Source: Salinarimonas sp. (lineage in GTDB: Bacteria; Pseudomonadota; Alphaproteobacteria; Rhizobiales; Beijerinckiaceae). Taken from it: 64,000 nt of DNA. Positions 8,985 through 16,502 of the stretch are shown here, piece by piece. The notes under the pieces are model-generated. The model was given only the letters and a program-made list of their open reading frames with translations, made no database searches and was not told where the DNA came from. The position numbers and the translations under genes were made by a program. Each line of letters opens with the position of its first letter. The stretch's first letter is position 1. The DNA is taken from assembly GCF_040111675.1 (NCBI RefSeq), contig NZ_CP157794.1:2749501-2813500 (forward strand), written 5' to 3'.

Positions 8985-9354
8985 AGCCACCAGAAGGGCT
9001 CCGGCGTCTCGCCGGAGCCCCGCGCGGCGGTCGCGCTCTCGCTGGCGCTGCACGAGCCGGCGACCAATGCGGCGAAGTACGGCGCCCTCTCGGTCGAGGA
9101 CGGGCGCGTCTCGGGGGCTTAGAGCGTCTCGGCGGAGGACGACGAAGAGTGCCTGCGCCCGTGCCGGGAGGAGCGCGGCGTTCCCCACGTGGTGGCGCCG
9201 TCGACGCGCGGCTTCGGCACGCGCCTGACCGAGAGCGTGCTCGCTTTCGAGGTGCAGGCGCGCGCCGAGCTGCGGTTCGAACCCGACGGCGCGGTATGCG
9301 TTTTCGCTGCGCCGCTTATCGCCGTTCGCGCTGTCGGCGAGGTGGGCTCGTAAT
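8985..9354 (+). pseudogene. Remnant of an HWE/HisKA_2 histidine kinase ATPase domain
   Basis: In one frame this stretch reads AVALSLALHEPATNAAKYGALSVEDG, which matches the N-box region of the intact kinase at 24437-27022 (SLSLAMHELATNAAKYGALSVSEG). A TAG at 9120-9122 interrupts it. The same frame continues through a G-box-like STRGFGTRLTESVLAF and ends at a TAA (9352-9354). There is no start and no dimerisation domain upstream, so it is a truncated, dead C-terminal fragment. The rest of the 8889-9500 gap shows nothing else. Confidence 0.75.
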
Positions 9355-9500
9355 CGAGAATCGCCGGCGAACGCCCGCTGTTCCCGACCGACGTCTCGCG
9401 CATCGCCCGGATGGTTCGGTCGTGACGAGGATTGCAGCAGCAAGGTGACTAACTGAGTTTTCGTTTGTTTCCCTTCATGAGCAGCCGGCGACTGCCGGGC

Positions 9501-10475
9501 TCAGCGCGCGCTGCTCGCCTCGATCAGCTCCCTGCTCTTCTCGGCGATCAGCACAGGCTCGGCCAGATGGACGTAATGGCCCGCGTCGAGCACGACGGCC
9601 TCGCCCCCGCTCGCGGTCGCGAACGAGACGACGCCGTCGATCCAGGCCTCGGTCCCCTGCCCCGATACGAAGGCGTGAACGGGGACGTCCGGCGGGCCCA
9701 GAGCGCGGACGAGGGCGAGGTTCTCCTCGAGGGCGCGCACCTCGTCCCACATGTCCTGGGTGTGCGTGCGGCGCATGAAGATCGTCTCGGCCGCCGCGGC
9801 CTCGCACGGATCGAGCCGCCCCTCGACCATGGCCGGAAAGTTTCGGTCGAAGACGTCGGGCCCCGAGCGCATCAGTCCGGTGCGCGCCAGCAGCGTCTCC
9901 AGGCGCGACAGGGCGGGGCCCTCCTCGGCGTCCGGCTCGTATCCGGGCACGAGCGGGTCGAGCCCGATGATCGCCTCGACCTCCTCGGAATGCCGCTCGG
10001 CCCAGAGCAGGGCCTCGAGGCCCGCCATCGAATGCGGAAACAGCACGTAGGGCGGGCTCTCCCCAGCGCGCCGCAAGGCCGTGCGCGTCTCCTCCAGCAC
10101 GGTGGCGAGGTCTCGGCTGCGCGCGCTCACCTCGCTCCAGCCGTAGCCGGCACGCTCGACCACCGCGATCCGGTAATGGTCGGAGAGCCGCTCGAAGAGC
10201 GTCCTGAAGTCGTAATAGGGCGAGCTCGTTCCCAGGCCCGACAGGAACACCAGGGTCGGGTTCCCCACGCCCTCGGCATAGACGTGCAGCAGACCCTCGC
10301 GCGCGCCCGGCGGCCCCACCGCGACGAGCTCGCCCGGTGCGGGATAGGCGACCTTCTCGCGCTCGATCGCCCGCCTGTGATCCAGGTAGGCGCTGCCGAC
10401 CACGAAGGCCGCGCCAGCGATCAGGACCAGCGGGATCGCCGCCGCGATCCACAAAAGAAATCCTCTTGTCGACAT
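9501..10475 (-). CDS. Membrane-anchored alpha/beta hydrolase
   Basis: A 324-aa alpha/beta hydrolase with an N-terminal membrane anchor or uncleaved signal (FLLWIAAAIPLVLIAGAAFV). The nucleophile elbow reads PHSMAG with Ser149, a departure from the usual GHSMGG; an oxyanion segment (VFLSGLGTSS) precedes it, and the late His is in DAGHYVHL. The substrate is unknown. It lies on the opposite strand between the two halves of the one-carbon cluster and diverges from the DmdA-like operon, with 397 bp between the start codons; it may simply be a passenger. ATG 10475 is chosen because the hydrophobic segment follows at once. Confidence 0.85.
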   Translation of the reverse strand: MSTRGFLLWIAAAIPLVLIAGAAFVVGSAYLDHRRAIEREKVAYPAPGELVAVGPPGAREGLLHVYAEGVGNPTLVFLSGLGTSSPYYDFRTLFERLSDHYRIAVVERAGYGWSEVSARSRDLATVLEETRTALRRAGESPPYVLFPHSMAGLEALLWAERHSEEVEAIIGLDPLVPGYEPDAEEGPALSRLETLLARTGLMRSGPDVFDRNFPAMVEGRLDPCEAAAAETIFMRRTHTQDMWDEVRALEENLALVRALGPPDVPVHAFVSGQGTEAWIDGVVSFATASGGEAVVLDAGHYVHLAEPVLIAEKSRELIEASSAR

Positions 10476-10719
10476 GTCGGGTTCGTTCTCCCTCGTCGAC
10501 GGACCGGCGCCCGCCTCGCCGAGGCGAGATGGTGGGCGTCGCCTCACATCGCAACCGGGACCCGGGATCGGCGATGAGGGCGACGCCGACCGTGCTAGGC
10601 AGGCGCACGTCGCCGCGGCGAGGACCCCTTACATGTGCTCGGGTGCGAGATGCGTAGGCGCCAGGCTTCGGGCGTTTTCGCGTCTGCGCCCCGGCGGCTG
10701 CGAGCCCGCGCGAGGCTGC

Positions 10720-10872
10720 GACCGAACGGTCCGAAACCGGCCGCAGATCGGACCGTTCGGTCTGTCGCGGGGGCTGTTTTCAGTCCGCAGCCCGGCATGG
10801 AGTCGGGCCAAATGCCGTCACGGAGCACGGGATCGAGGGTCGGTCCGGCTACGGCTCGGGAGGGTGAGCGCC
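10720..10872 (+). promoter_or_regulatory. Control region with paired palindromes, copy B
   Basis: GACCGAACGGTC (10720-10731) and GACCGTTCGGTC (10751-10762) are palindromic except for their central two bases, reverse complements of each other, and centred 31 bp apart. GTTTTCAGTCCG (10776-10787), GGCCAAAT (10806-10813) and a GGGAGGGT ribosome site follow. The first palindrome starts 153 bp before the ATG, against 152 bp in the copy before the MetF-like gene. The remainder of the 10476-10872 gap, nearer the divergent hydrolase, shows nothing I can name. A shared regulator is inferred; it is not identified. Confidence 0.75.
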
Positions 10873-12015
10873 ATGGATCAGTCGGGCGATTTCGGGTTCG
10901 GTACGCAGATTCGCAAGTCCCCCTTCTTCGACGCGACCGTCAGGTGGGGCGCGAAGGGCTTCTCCGTCTACAATCACATGTACATTCCGCGGGACTTCGG
11001 CGATCCCGAGCAGAACTTCTGGAATCTCGTGAACGACGCGATCCTGTGCGACGTCGCCGTCGAGCGCCAGGTCGAGATCACCGGCCCGGACGCGGCGAAG
11101 TTCGTGCAGACGCTGACCCCGCGTGACCTGTCGAAGATGGCGGTCGGGCAGTGCAAGTACGTCCTGATCACCAATGCGGAGGGCGGCATCCTCAACGATC
11201 CGGTCCTGCTGCGCCTGGCGGAGAACCATTTCTGGATCTCGCTCGCCGACAGCGACGTCCTGTTCTGGGCGCAGGGCGTCGCCGTGCATTCCGGCCTGGA
11301 CGTCACGATCCGCGAGCCCGACGTGTCTCCCCTGCAACTGCAGGGGCCGAAGTCCGGCGAGGTGATGCGGGCGCTGTTCGGCGACGGGATCATGGACCTG
11401 CGCTATTACTGGCTCCGCGAGGTCGAGCTCAACGGCATTCCGCTCATCGTCTCGCGCACCGGCTGGTCGAGCGAGCTCGGCTACGAGCTCTACCTGCAGG
11501 ACGAGACGCGCGGCGACGAGCTCTGGGAGACGATCATGGCGGCGGGGCGGCCGTTCGGCCTGAAGCCCGGCCACACCTCCTCGATCCGCCGCATCGAAGG
11601 CGGCATGCTGTCCTACCATGCCGATGCGGACATCAACACGAACCCCTTCGAGCTGGGGCTCGATCGCCTCGTGAACCTCGATATGGAGGCCGACTTCATC
11701 GGCAAGGCCGCGCTGCGGCGCATCAAGGAAGAGGGCGTGCGCCGCCGGCAGGTGGGCCTGATCATCGACGGTCCCCGGCTCAAAGGCCCCAACACCCGCT
11801 TCTGGGCCATCGAGAAGAACGGCGCCGCCATCGGCAAGGTCACCTCGGCCGTGTACTCGCCCCGGCTCGAGCAGAACATCGCGCTCGCGATGGTCTCGAC
11901 GGACTTCGCGCATATCGGCGCCGAGGTCGAGGTGATCGTCCCGACCGGCAGGACCCGCGCCCGGATCGTCGAGCGCCCCTTCTACGATCCCAAGAAGACG
12001 CTCGCCGCCGCCTGA
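10873..12015 (+). CDS. DmdA-like THF-dependent demethylase (GcvT/aminomethyltransferase family)
   Basis: A 380-aa GcvT-fold protein. Such enzymes transfer a methyl or aminomethyl group to THF. The length and many segments resemble DMSP demethylase DmdA rather than glycine-cleavage T protein: KGFSVYNHM, CDVAVERQVEITGPDAAK, TPRDLSKMAVGQCKY, NDPVLLRLAENHFWISLADSDV and LQGPKS. The folate-site region reads SRTGWSSELGYELYL. It heads an operon with OsmC, crotonase and CoA-ligase genes, and shares its control region with the MetF-like gene, so 5-methyl-THF is the expected product. The methyl donor (DMSP, a methoxy- or methylamino compound) cannot be decided from sequence. Many DmdA-like proteins are not DmdA, hence no symbol. 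Confidence 0.85.
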   Translation: MDQSGDFGFGTQIRKSPFFDATVRWGAKGFSVYNHMYIPRDFGDPEQNFWNLVNDAILCDVAVERQVEITGPDAAKFVQTLTPRDLSKMAVGQCKYVLITNAEGGILNDPVLLRLAENHFWISLADSDVLFWAQGVAVHSGLDVTIREPDVSPLQLQGPKSGEVMRALFGDGIMDLRYYWLREVELNGIPLIVSRTGWSSELGYELYLQDETRGDELWETIMAAGRPFGLKPGHTSSIRRIEGGMLSYHADADINTNPFELGLDRLVNLDMEADFIGKAALRRIKEEGVRRRQVGLIIDGPRLKGPNTRFWAIEKNGAAIGKVTSAVYSPRLEQNIALAMVSTDFAHIGAEVEVIVPTGRTRARIVERPFYDPKKTLAAA

Positions 12016-12046
12016 CCTTCGCCCTCCCAGACGAGGACCTCCGGAC

Positions 12047-12547
12047 ATGTCCGATCTGTCGATCCGGCTGCATTGGCAGCGCGAGGAGCCCGAGCTTTCG
12101 CCGGGCAAGTACTCGAACGCCCACGTCGTCCAGTTCAATGCGCGCCACGAGCTCGAGGTGGACGCCGCCCCCGATTGGGGCGGCGATCCCGCCAGCACCA
12201 ACCCCGAGCAGGCCTTGGCGTCGGCGCTGTCGAGCTGCCACATGATGACCTTCCTCGCGCTGGCCGCGAAGGCGAAGTGGCCGATCGCGAGCTATCACGA
12301 CCACGCCGTCGCGCATCTCGGCAAGAACGCCAAGGGGCAGATGTCGGTCACCCGCATCGATCTCCACCCGATCGTGCGCTTCGACACGGGCTTCACGATC
12401 GACGCGCAGAAGCTCGCGGAGATGCAGCATCGCGCGCATCGCTATTGCTTCATCGCCAACACGCTCGCCGACAGCGTCGAGATCAACATCCTGCCGGCGG
12501 ACGCCGGGGAGAACGCCCGTGCACGAGAGCACCATCCTGCTGCGTGA
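12047..12547 (+). CDS. OsmC family peroxiredoxin-like protein
   Basis: A 166-aa OsmC/Ohr-fold protein. Both redox cysteines are visible, one in SALSSCHMMTFL and one in HRAHRYCFIANT, with Glu54-type context NPEQALASALSSC. Family members reduce organic hydroperoxides using lipoyl or thiol donors. It starts 31 bp after the DmdA-like gene and its end overlaps the crotonase start by 29 nt, so it is firmly inside that operon. A role in handling a reactive by-product of the pathway, or simply in thiol chemistry, is inference. Confidence 0.88.
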   Translation: MSDLSIRLHWQREEPELSPGKYSNAHVVQFNARHELEVDAAPDWGGDPASTNPEQALASALSSCHMMTFLALAAKAKWPIASYHDHAVAHLGKNAKGQMSVTRIDLHPIVRFDTGFTIDAQKLAEMQHRAHRYCFIANTLADSVEINILPADAGENARAREHHPAA

Positions 12548-13319
12548 GCTGGACGGCGACGGCGTCCTGCGCCTGACCCTCAACGACGAGAAACGGCGCA
12601 ACGCCCTCTCCGAGGCGATGCTGGCGCAGCTCGGCGACGCCCTCGCCGACGCAGGAGCCGACCCCGCCGTGCGGGTCGTCGTCCTCGCCGCGGCCGGTCC
12701 GGCCTTCTGCGCCGGGCACGACCTGAAGGAGCTGACCGCGGGCCGCTCGGCCCCGGATCGGGGCCGCGCCTATTTCGCGCAGGTGATGACGGCCTGCTCC
12801 GGCGTCATGCAGGCGATCGTGACCTGCCCGAAGCCCGTGATCGCCGAGGTGGCGGGCGTCGCGACCGCCGCGGGCTGCCAGCTGGTCGCCAGCTGCGATC
12901 TCGCCATCGCCGCCGAGACGGCGCGGTTCTCCACGCCGGGCGTCCATATCGGTCTGTTCTGCTCGACGCCGATGGTCGCCCTCTCGCGCAACGTCGGCAG
13001 CAAACACGCGATGGAGATGCTGCTCACCGGCGACATGGTGGCCGCCGCGCGCGCCGCCGAGATCGGGCTCGTCAACCGGGTCGTGGCGCCCGAGGCCTTG
13101 CGGGACGCGACCCTGGAGCTCGCCCGCAAGATCGCGTCGAAGTCCAGCATGACGCTCGCCACGGGCAAGCGCGCCTTCTACGCGCAGCGCGAGATGCCCC
13201 TCGCCGAGGCCTACGACTACGCGGCGGGGATCATGGTCGAGAACATGCTCGCCCGCGACGCCGAGGAAGGTATCGGCGCGTTCGTCGAGAAGCGCGCGCC
13301 CCAGTGGCAGGATCGGTGA
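12519..13319 (+). CDS. Enoyl-CoA hydratase/isomerase family protein (crotonase fold)
   Basis: A 266-aa crotonase. The oxyanion-hole segments are FCAGHDLKEL and GVATAAGCQLVASCDLAIA. The following stretch, FSTPGVHIGLFCSTPMVALSR, resembles the ECHDC3-type subgroup rather than classical hydratase, whose second catalytic Glu would be expected near here, so the exact reaction is uncertain. The GTG start at 12519 has GGGGAGAA upstream and overlaps the osmC gene by 29 nt. It lies 4 bp before the CoA ligase gene. In DMSP demethylation a crotonase (DmdD) finishes the pathway; whether this protein plays that part is untested. Confidence 0.88.
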   Translation: MHESTILLRELDGDGVLRLTLNDEKRRNALSEAMLAQLGDALADAGADPAVRVVVLAAAGPAFCAGHDLKELTAGRSAPDRGRAYFAQVMTACSGVMQAIVTCPKPVIAEVAGVATAAGCQLVASCDLAIAAETARFSTPGVHIGLFCSTPMVALSRNVGSKHAMEMLLTGDMVAAARAAEIGLVNRVVAPEALRDATLELARKIASKSSMTLATGKRAFYAQREMPLAEAYDYAAGIMVENMLARDAEEGIGAFVEKRAPQWQDR

Positions 13320-13323
13320 GGCC

Positions 13324-14976
13324 ATGGCCGGCAATCCCTATGACACCGACCTCGACCGCAACCCGGCGAACTTCCAGCCGCTCACGCCGCTGACCTTCCT
13401 GGAGCGGGCTGCCAGCGTCTTCCCCGATCACGTCGCGATCGTGCACGGCGCGCTGCGGCGGACCTACGGCGAGTTCTACGCGCGCTCGCGGCGGCTCGCC
13501 TCCGCCCTCGCCCGCAACGGCGTCGGCCGAGGCGACACCGTCTCGGCGCTGTTGCCGAATACGCCCGCGATGCTCGAGTGCCATTACGGCGTGCCGATGT
13601 GCGGCGCGGTCCTGCATGCGATCAACACCCGGCTGGACGCGGCCGCCATCGCCTTCCAGCTCGACCATGCCCTCGCCAGGGTCGTGATCGTCGACCGCGA
13701 GCTCCTGCCGCTGATGCGCCAGGCGCTCGCGCTCGCCACGGTGACGCCCCTCCTCGTCGTGTCCGACGACCCGGAATTCGCCGGCCCGGGCGAGACGGGC
13801 GCGGCGACGGACTACGAGGCGTTCCTCGCCGGGGGCGATCCGGACTTCGCCTGGCTGATGCCGCGCGACGAATGGGACGCCATCGCGATCAACTACACGT
13901 CCGGCACGACCGGCGACCCGAAGGGCGTCGTCTACCATCACCGGGGCGCCTACCTTCTGGCGCAGGGGAACGCGCTGACGACGTCGATGCGCAAGCATGC
14001 GGTCTATCTCTGGACCCTGCCGATGTTCCACTGCAATGGCTGGTGCTTTCCCTGGACGATGTCCGCCATCGCCGGAACGCATGTCTGCCTGCGTCAGGTG
14101 CGGGCGGAGCCGATCTGGAACGCGCTCGCGGAGGAAGGCGTCACGCATCTGTGCGGCGCGCCCATCGTGATGTCGCTGATGATCTCGGCGCCCGATGGCG
14201 TGAAGCGCGATCTCGATCGGACGGTGCAGGTCTTCACCGCCGCCGCGCCCCCGCCGGAATCCCTCCTGGCGGACATGAAGACCGCCGGCTTCGAGGTCAC
14301 CCATCTCTACGGGCTCACCGAGACCTACGGCCCCGCCGTCGTCAACGACTGGCACGAAGACTGGTCGGCGCTGCCGCCGGCCGAGCAGGCCACGCTGAAG
14401 GCGCGCCAGGGCGTGCGCTACCTGCCGCTCGAGCAGCTCGACGTCCTCGATCCCGAGACGATGCGCCCCGTGCCGCGCGACGGCGAGACCATGGGCGAGG
14501 TGATGTTCCGCGGCAACGTCGTGATGAAGGGATACTTCCGGAACCCGAAGGCGACGCGGGAGGCCTTCGCGGGGGGCTGGTTCCATTCCGGCGACCTCGG
14601 GGTCGTGCACCCCGACGGCTACATCCAGCTCAAGGACCGCGCCAAGGACATCATCATCTCGGGCGGGGAGAACATCTCCTCGATCGAGGTCGAGGAGGCC
14701 CTCTACCGCCACCCCGCCGTCGCGGTCGCCGCCGTCGTCGCCATGCCCCACGAGAAATGGGGGGAGACCCCCTGCGCCTTCGTCGAGCTCGCGCCCGGCG
14801 GGCACGCCGACGCCGAGTCGCTGCGCGCCTGGTGCCGCCAGCACCTCGCGCCCTACAAGGTCCCCGCGCGGTTCGTCTTCACGCCGGTTCCGCGAACGTC
14901 GACGGGCAAGATCCAGAAGCTCGCCCTGCGCGAGCGGGCACGGGACCTGGCGCGCGAGCCCGCCCCGCTCTCGTGA
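13324..14976 (+). CDS. Acyl-CoA synthetase (AMP-forming)
   Basis: A 550-aa ANL-superfamily ligase that activates a carboxylic acid to its CoA thioester through an acyl-AMP. The P-loop-like YTSGTTGDPKGV, the aromatic FHCNGWCFPWT, the LYGLTETYGP motif, the adenosine-binding HSGDLGVVHPDGYIQLKDRAKDIIISGGENI, and the final catalytic Lys in TSTGKIQK are all present. It ends the operon begun by the DmdA-like gene. Medium/short-chain ligases and the DmdB family share these features, so the acid substrate cannot be fixed; the operon suggests the demethylated product. Confidence 0.92.
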   Translation: MAGNPYDTDLDRNPANFQPLTPLTFLERAASVFPDHVAIVHGALRRTYGEFYARSRRLASALARNGVGRGDTVSALLPNTPAMLECHYGVPMCGAVLHAINTRLDAAAIAFQLDHALARVVIVDRELLPLMRQALALATVTPLLVVSDDPEFAGPGETGAATDYEAFLAGGDPDFAWLMPRDEWDAIAINYTSGTTGDPKGVVYHHRGAYLLAQGNALTTSMRKHAVYLWTLPMFHCNGWCFPWTMSAIAGTHVCLRQVRAEPIWNALAEEGVTHLCGAPIVMSLMISAPDGVKRDLDRTVQVFTAAAPPPESLLADMKTAGFEVTHLYGLTETYGPAVVNDWHEDWSALPPAEQATLKARQGVRYLPLEQLDVLDPETMRPVPRDGETMGEVMFRGNVVMKGYFRNPKATREAFAGGWFHSGDLGVVHPDGYIQLKDRAKDIIISGGENISSIEVEEALYRHPAVAVAAVVAMPHEKWGETPCAFVELAPGGHADAESLRAWCRQHLAPYKVPARFVFTPVPRTSTGKIQKLALRERARDLAREPAPLS

Positions 14977-15039
14977 GCCCCGTCCCGGTCCGGGCGCCCC
15001 CCGGCGCGCGAGGCCGACCGGCCCGCGCGGCGCGGGCGC

Positions 15040-15270
15040 TCACGCCTCGAACACGACCTTCACGCCGCGCTGCCTGAAGTAGGATTGCATCGTCTTGCGG
15101 CCGGCGCGGTTGTTCTGAGGAAGCCGGCTCGCATCGAACCTGGCCTTCTCGGCCCCGGCGGCGGCAAGCGCCTGCTTGAGCCGGGCGATGTGGTGATCGA
15201 TGTCCTCGTTGTCGTGCTCGAGCGACGTGTAGATATCCTCCGTCACCGCCGCGATCGTATCGGCACTCAT
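15040..15270 (-). CDS. Small conserved-type hypothetical protein
   Basis: A 76-aa soluble protein, MSADTIAAVTEDIYTSLEHDN at its start, with a predicted helical middle (DNEDIDHHIARLKQALAAAGAEKARF) that could be a coiled coil and a basic C-terminal part (RRAGRKTMQSYFRQRGVKV-like region). I do not recognise the family. The ATG at 15270 is close to the tRNA-Lys terminator, and the gene is read in the same direction as the tRNA. The longer frame up to 15357 runs through that terminator and is rejected. Confidence 0.6.
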   Translation of the reverse strand: MSADTIAAVTEDIYTSLEHDNEDIDHHIARLKQALAAAGAEKARFDASRLPQNNRAGRKTMQSYFRQRGVKVVFEA

Positions 15271-15290
15271 CCGTTCGTCTCCCTGGCCGC

Positions 15291-15334
15291 ACCAAAACGA
15301 AGGCCCGCCGATCCTTTGCGGATCGGCGGGCCTT
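15291..15334 (-). terminator. Rho-independent terminator of tRNA-Lys
   Basis: On the minus strand a perfect 15-bp stem (AAGGCCCGCCGATCC pairing with its complement, arms 15320-15334 and 15300-15314) with a 5-nt loop is followed by CGTTTTGG. It begins 12 nt after the tRNA 3' end, so it should end the tRNA transcript. Confidence 0.85.
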
Positions 15335-15345
15335 CTTGAAACCGG

Positions 15346-15421
<76 letters not shown>

Positions 15422-15465
15422 GGTCCAGTCGGAGGCGGCGGTGGCCGCCCCGTCGTGAGGGCGCT

Positions 15466-15494
15466 TCGATACCCAATGCCGGGTGCCGTGTCCA
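15466..15494 (-). promoter_or_regulatory. Candidate promoter of tRNA-Lys
   Basis: On the minus strand TGGACA (15494-15489) and TATCGA (15471-15466) are separated by exactly 17 bp, about 45 bp before the tRNA 5' end. The match to consensus is moderate. A perfect 9-bp inverted repeat, CGTGAGGGC (15454-15462) and GCCCTCACG (15495-15503), brackets it. Confidence 0.45.
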
Positions 15495-15570
15495 GCCCTC
15501 ACGTGAAAAAAATGGGGGCTGTTTTCCGAAACGGAAGAGACCCTTGAAGGAACGGCCGCGGGCGCGGCGC

Positions 15571-16374
15571 TCACCCGGCGGCGCGGGAGAGAACGCGGTC
15601 CTCCGGCACGAGGCTCCCCGCCTCGATGTCCGGCTCGCGGTCGAGGGCGCGCCAGAGCGGCGCGAGCATTCCGGCGTCGAGGCGCGGCCAGGCGTCGGGC
15701 GCGTCCAGCACGACGTAGAGCGGCGTGGCGCCGGCTTCCGACTGGCGCGTGCGCATCAGCCGGGCGAGATCGAAGCGGATGCGGTGGGCGGTCGGGCTCT
15801 CCAGGGCGGTGACGCACTCGTCCTGCGAGCACAGAAGCCGCGCCCCGACGAGACGCAGGCCCTGCTCGGTCTCGGCGAGCCCGCCCTCGACGGCATAGGT
15901 CCACACGCGGGCGAGGCGATGCTGGGTGCCGTGGCGCGCGGCCTCGAGGCCGGTGCGGCCGTACTCCTCCAGGAAGTCGGCATAGGCGCGCTCGAGCAGC
16001 AGCGGCGCGTGGCCGAACAGGGCGTGGAAGAAGCCGATCTCGCCCGCGCCCGCCCCCGGCGGGCCGACGGGCAGCGCGCGGGCGGCGAGGAGCGCGAGCC
16101 GAACCGTCTCGGGCAGCGGCCCGCGCACCGGCGCGAGCCGCCAGCCGCAGGCGGCGTCGAGCTGCGCGTCGATCGCCGCGAGATCGGGCGCGCCGGGCTC
16201 CATCAGCCCGAGGCGATCGAGCCCCGCGAGGAAGGGGATGCAGGCGCGACCGTCGAGGCGCGCGCGCTGTCGCCCGGCCCGACGGGCGAAGGCGGCGCGG
16301 GCCTCCTCGGTCAGGCCGAGCGCGTCGGGCTCGATCAGATGGTCGCGGGGATCGGTGCTCTCGGTCGCGTCCAT
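15571..16374 (-). CDS. Aromatic amino acid hydroxylase (phenylalanine 4-hydroxylase-like)
   Basis: A 267-aa non-haem iron, pterin-dependent hydroxylase. The iron ligands are all there: His117 and His122 in FFHALFGHAPLL and Glu163 in WTYAVEGGL, where bacterial PhhA usually has HD(I/V)FGHVP and WFTVEFGL. The flanking residues differ from standard PhhA, so it is a divergent member; Phe to Tyr conversion is the likeliest reaction but Trp or another aromatic substrate is possible. There is no regulatory ACT domain, as expected for bacteria. It stands alone, with no pterin dehydratase gene next to it in this window. Confidence 0.85.
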   Translation of the reverse strand: MDATESTDPRDHLIEPDALGLTEEARAAFARRAGRQRARLDGRACIPFLAGLDRLGLMEPGAPDLAAIDAQLDAACGWRLAPVRGPLPETVRLALLAARALPVGPPGAGAGEIGFFHALFGHAPLLLERAYADFLEEYGRTGLEAARHGTQHRLARVWTYAVEGGLAETEQGLRLVGARLLCSQDECVTALESPTAHRIRFDLARLMRTRQSEAGATPLYVVLDAPDAWPRLDAGMLAPLWRALDREPDIEAGSLVPEDRVLSRAAG

Positions 16375-16502
16375 GAGCGTCTCCTTCGCGGATCAACGCT
16401 CGACGGCCCGCGCCCGGTCCCGAGGATTCGCGAAATCGGGAGCCGGATACGACAAGGGCGCACCCGAAGGCGCGCCCTTCCATGCCACGGAGGGAGAGCG
16501 CC

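Noticed and set aside
10873-14976. Calling the operon dmdA-dmdB-dmdD
   Set aside because: Likeness to DmdA is strong but not decisive, the dehydrogenase DmdC is missing and the crotonase is not a typical DmdD. Kept as a hypothesis only.
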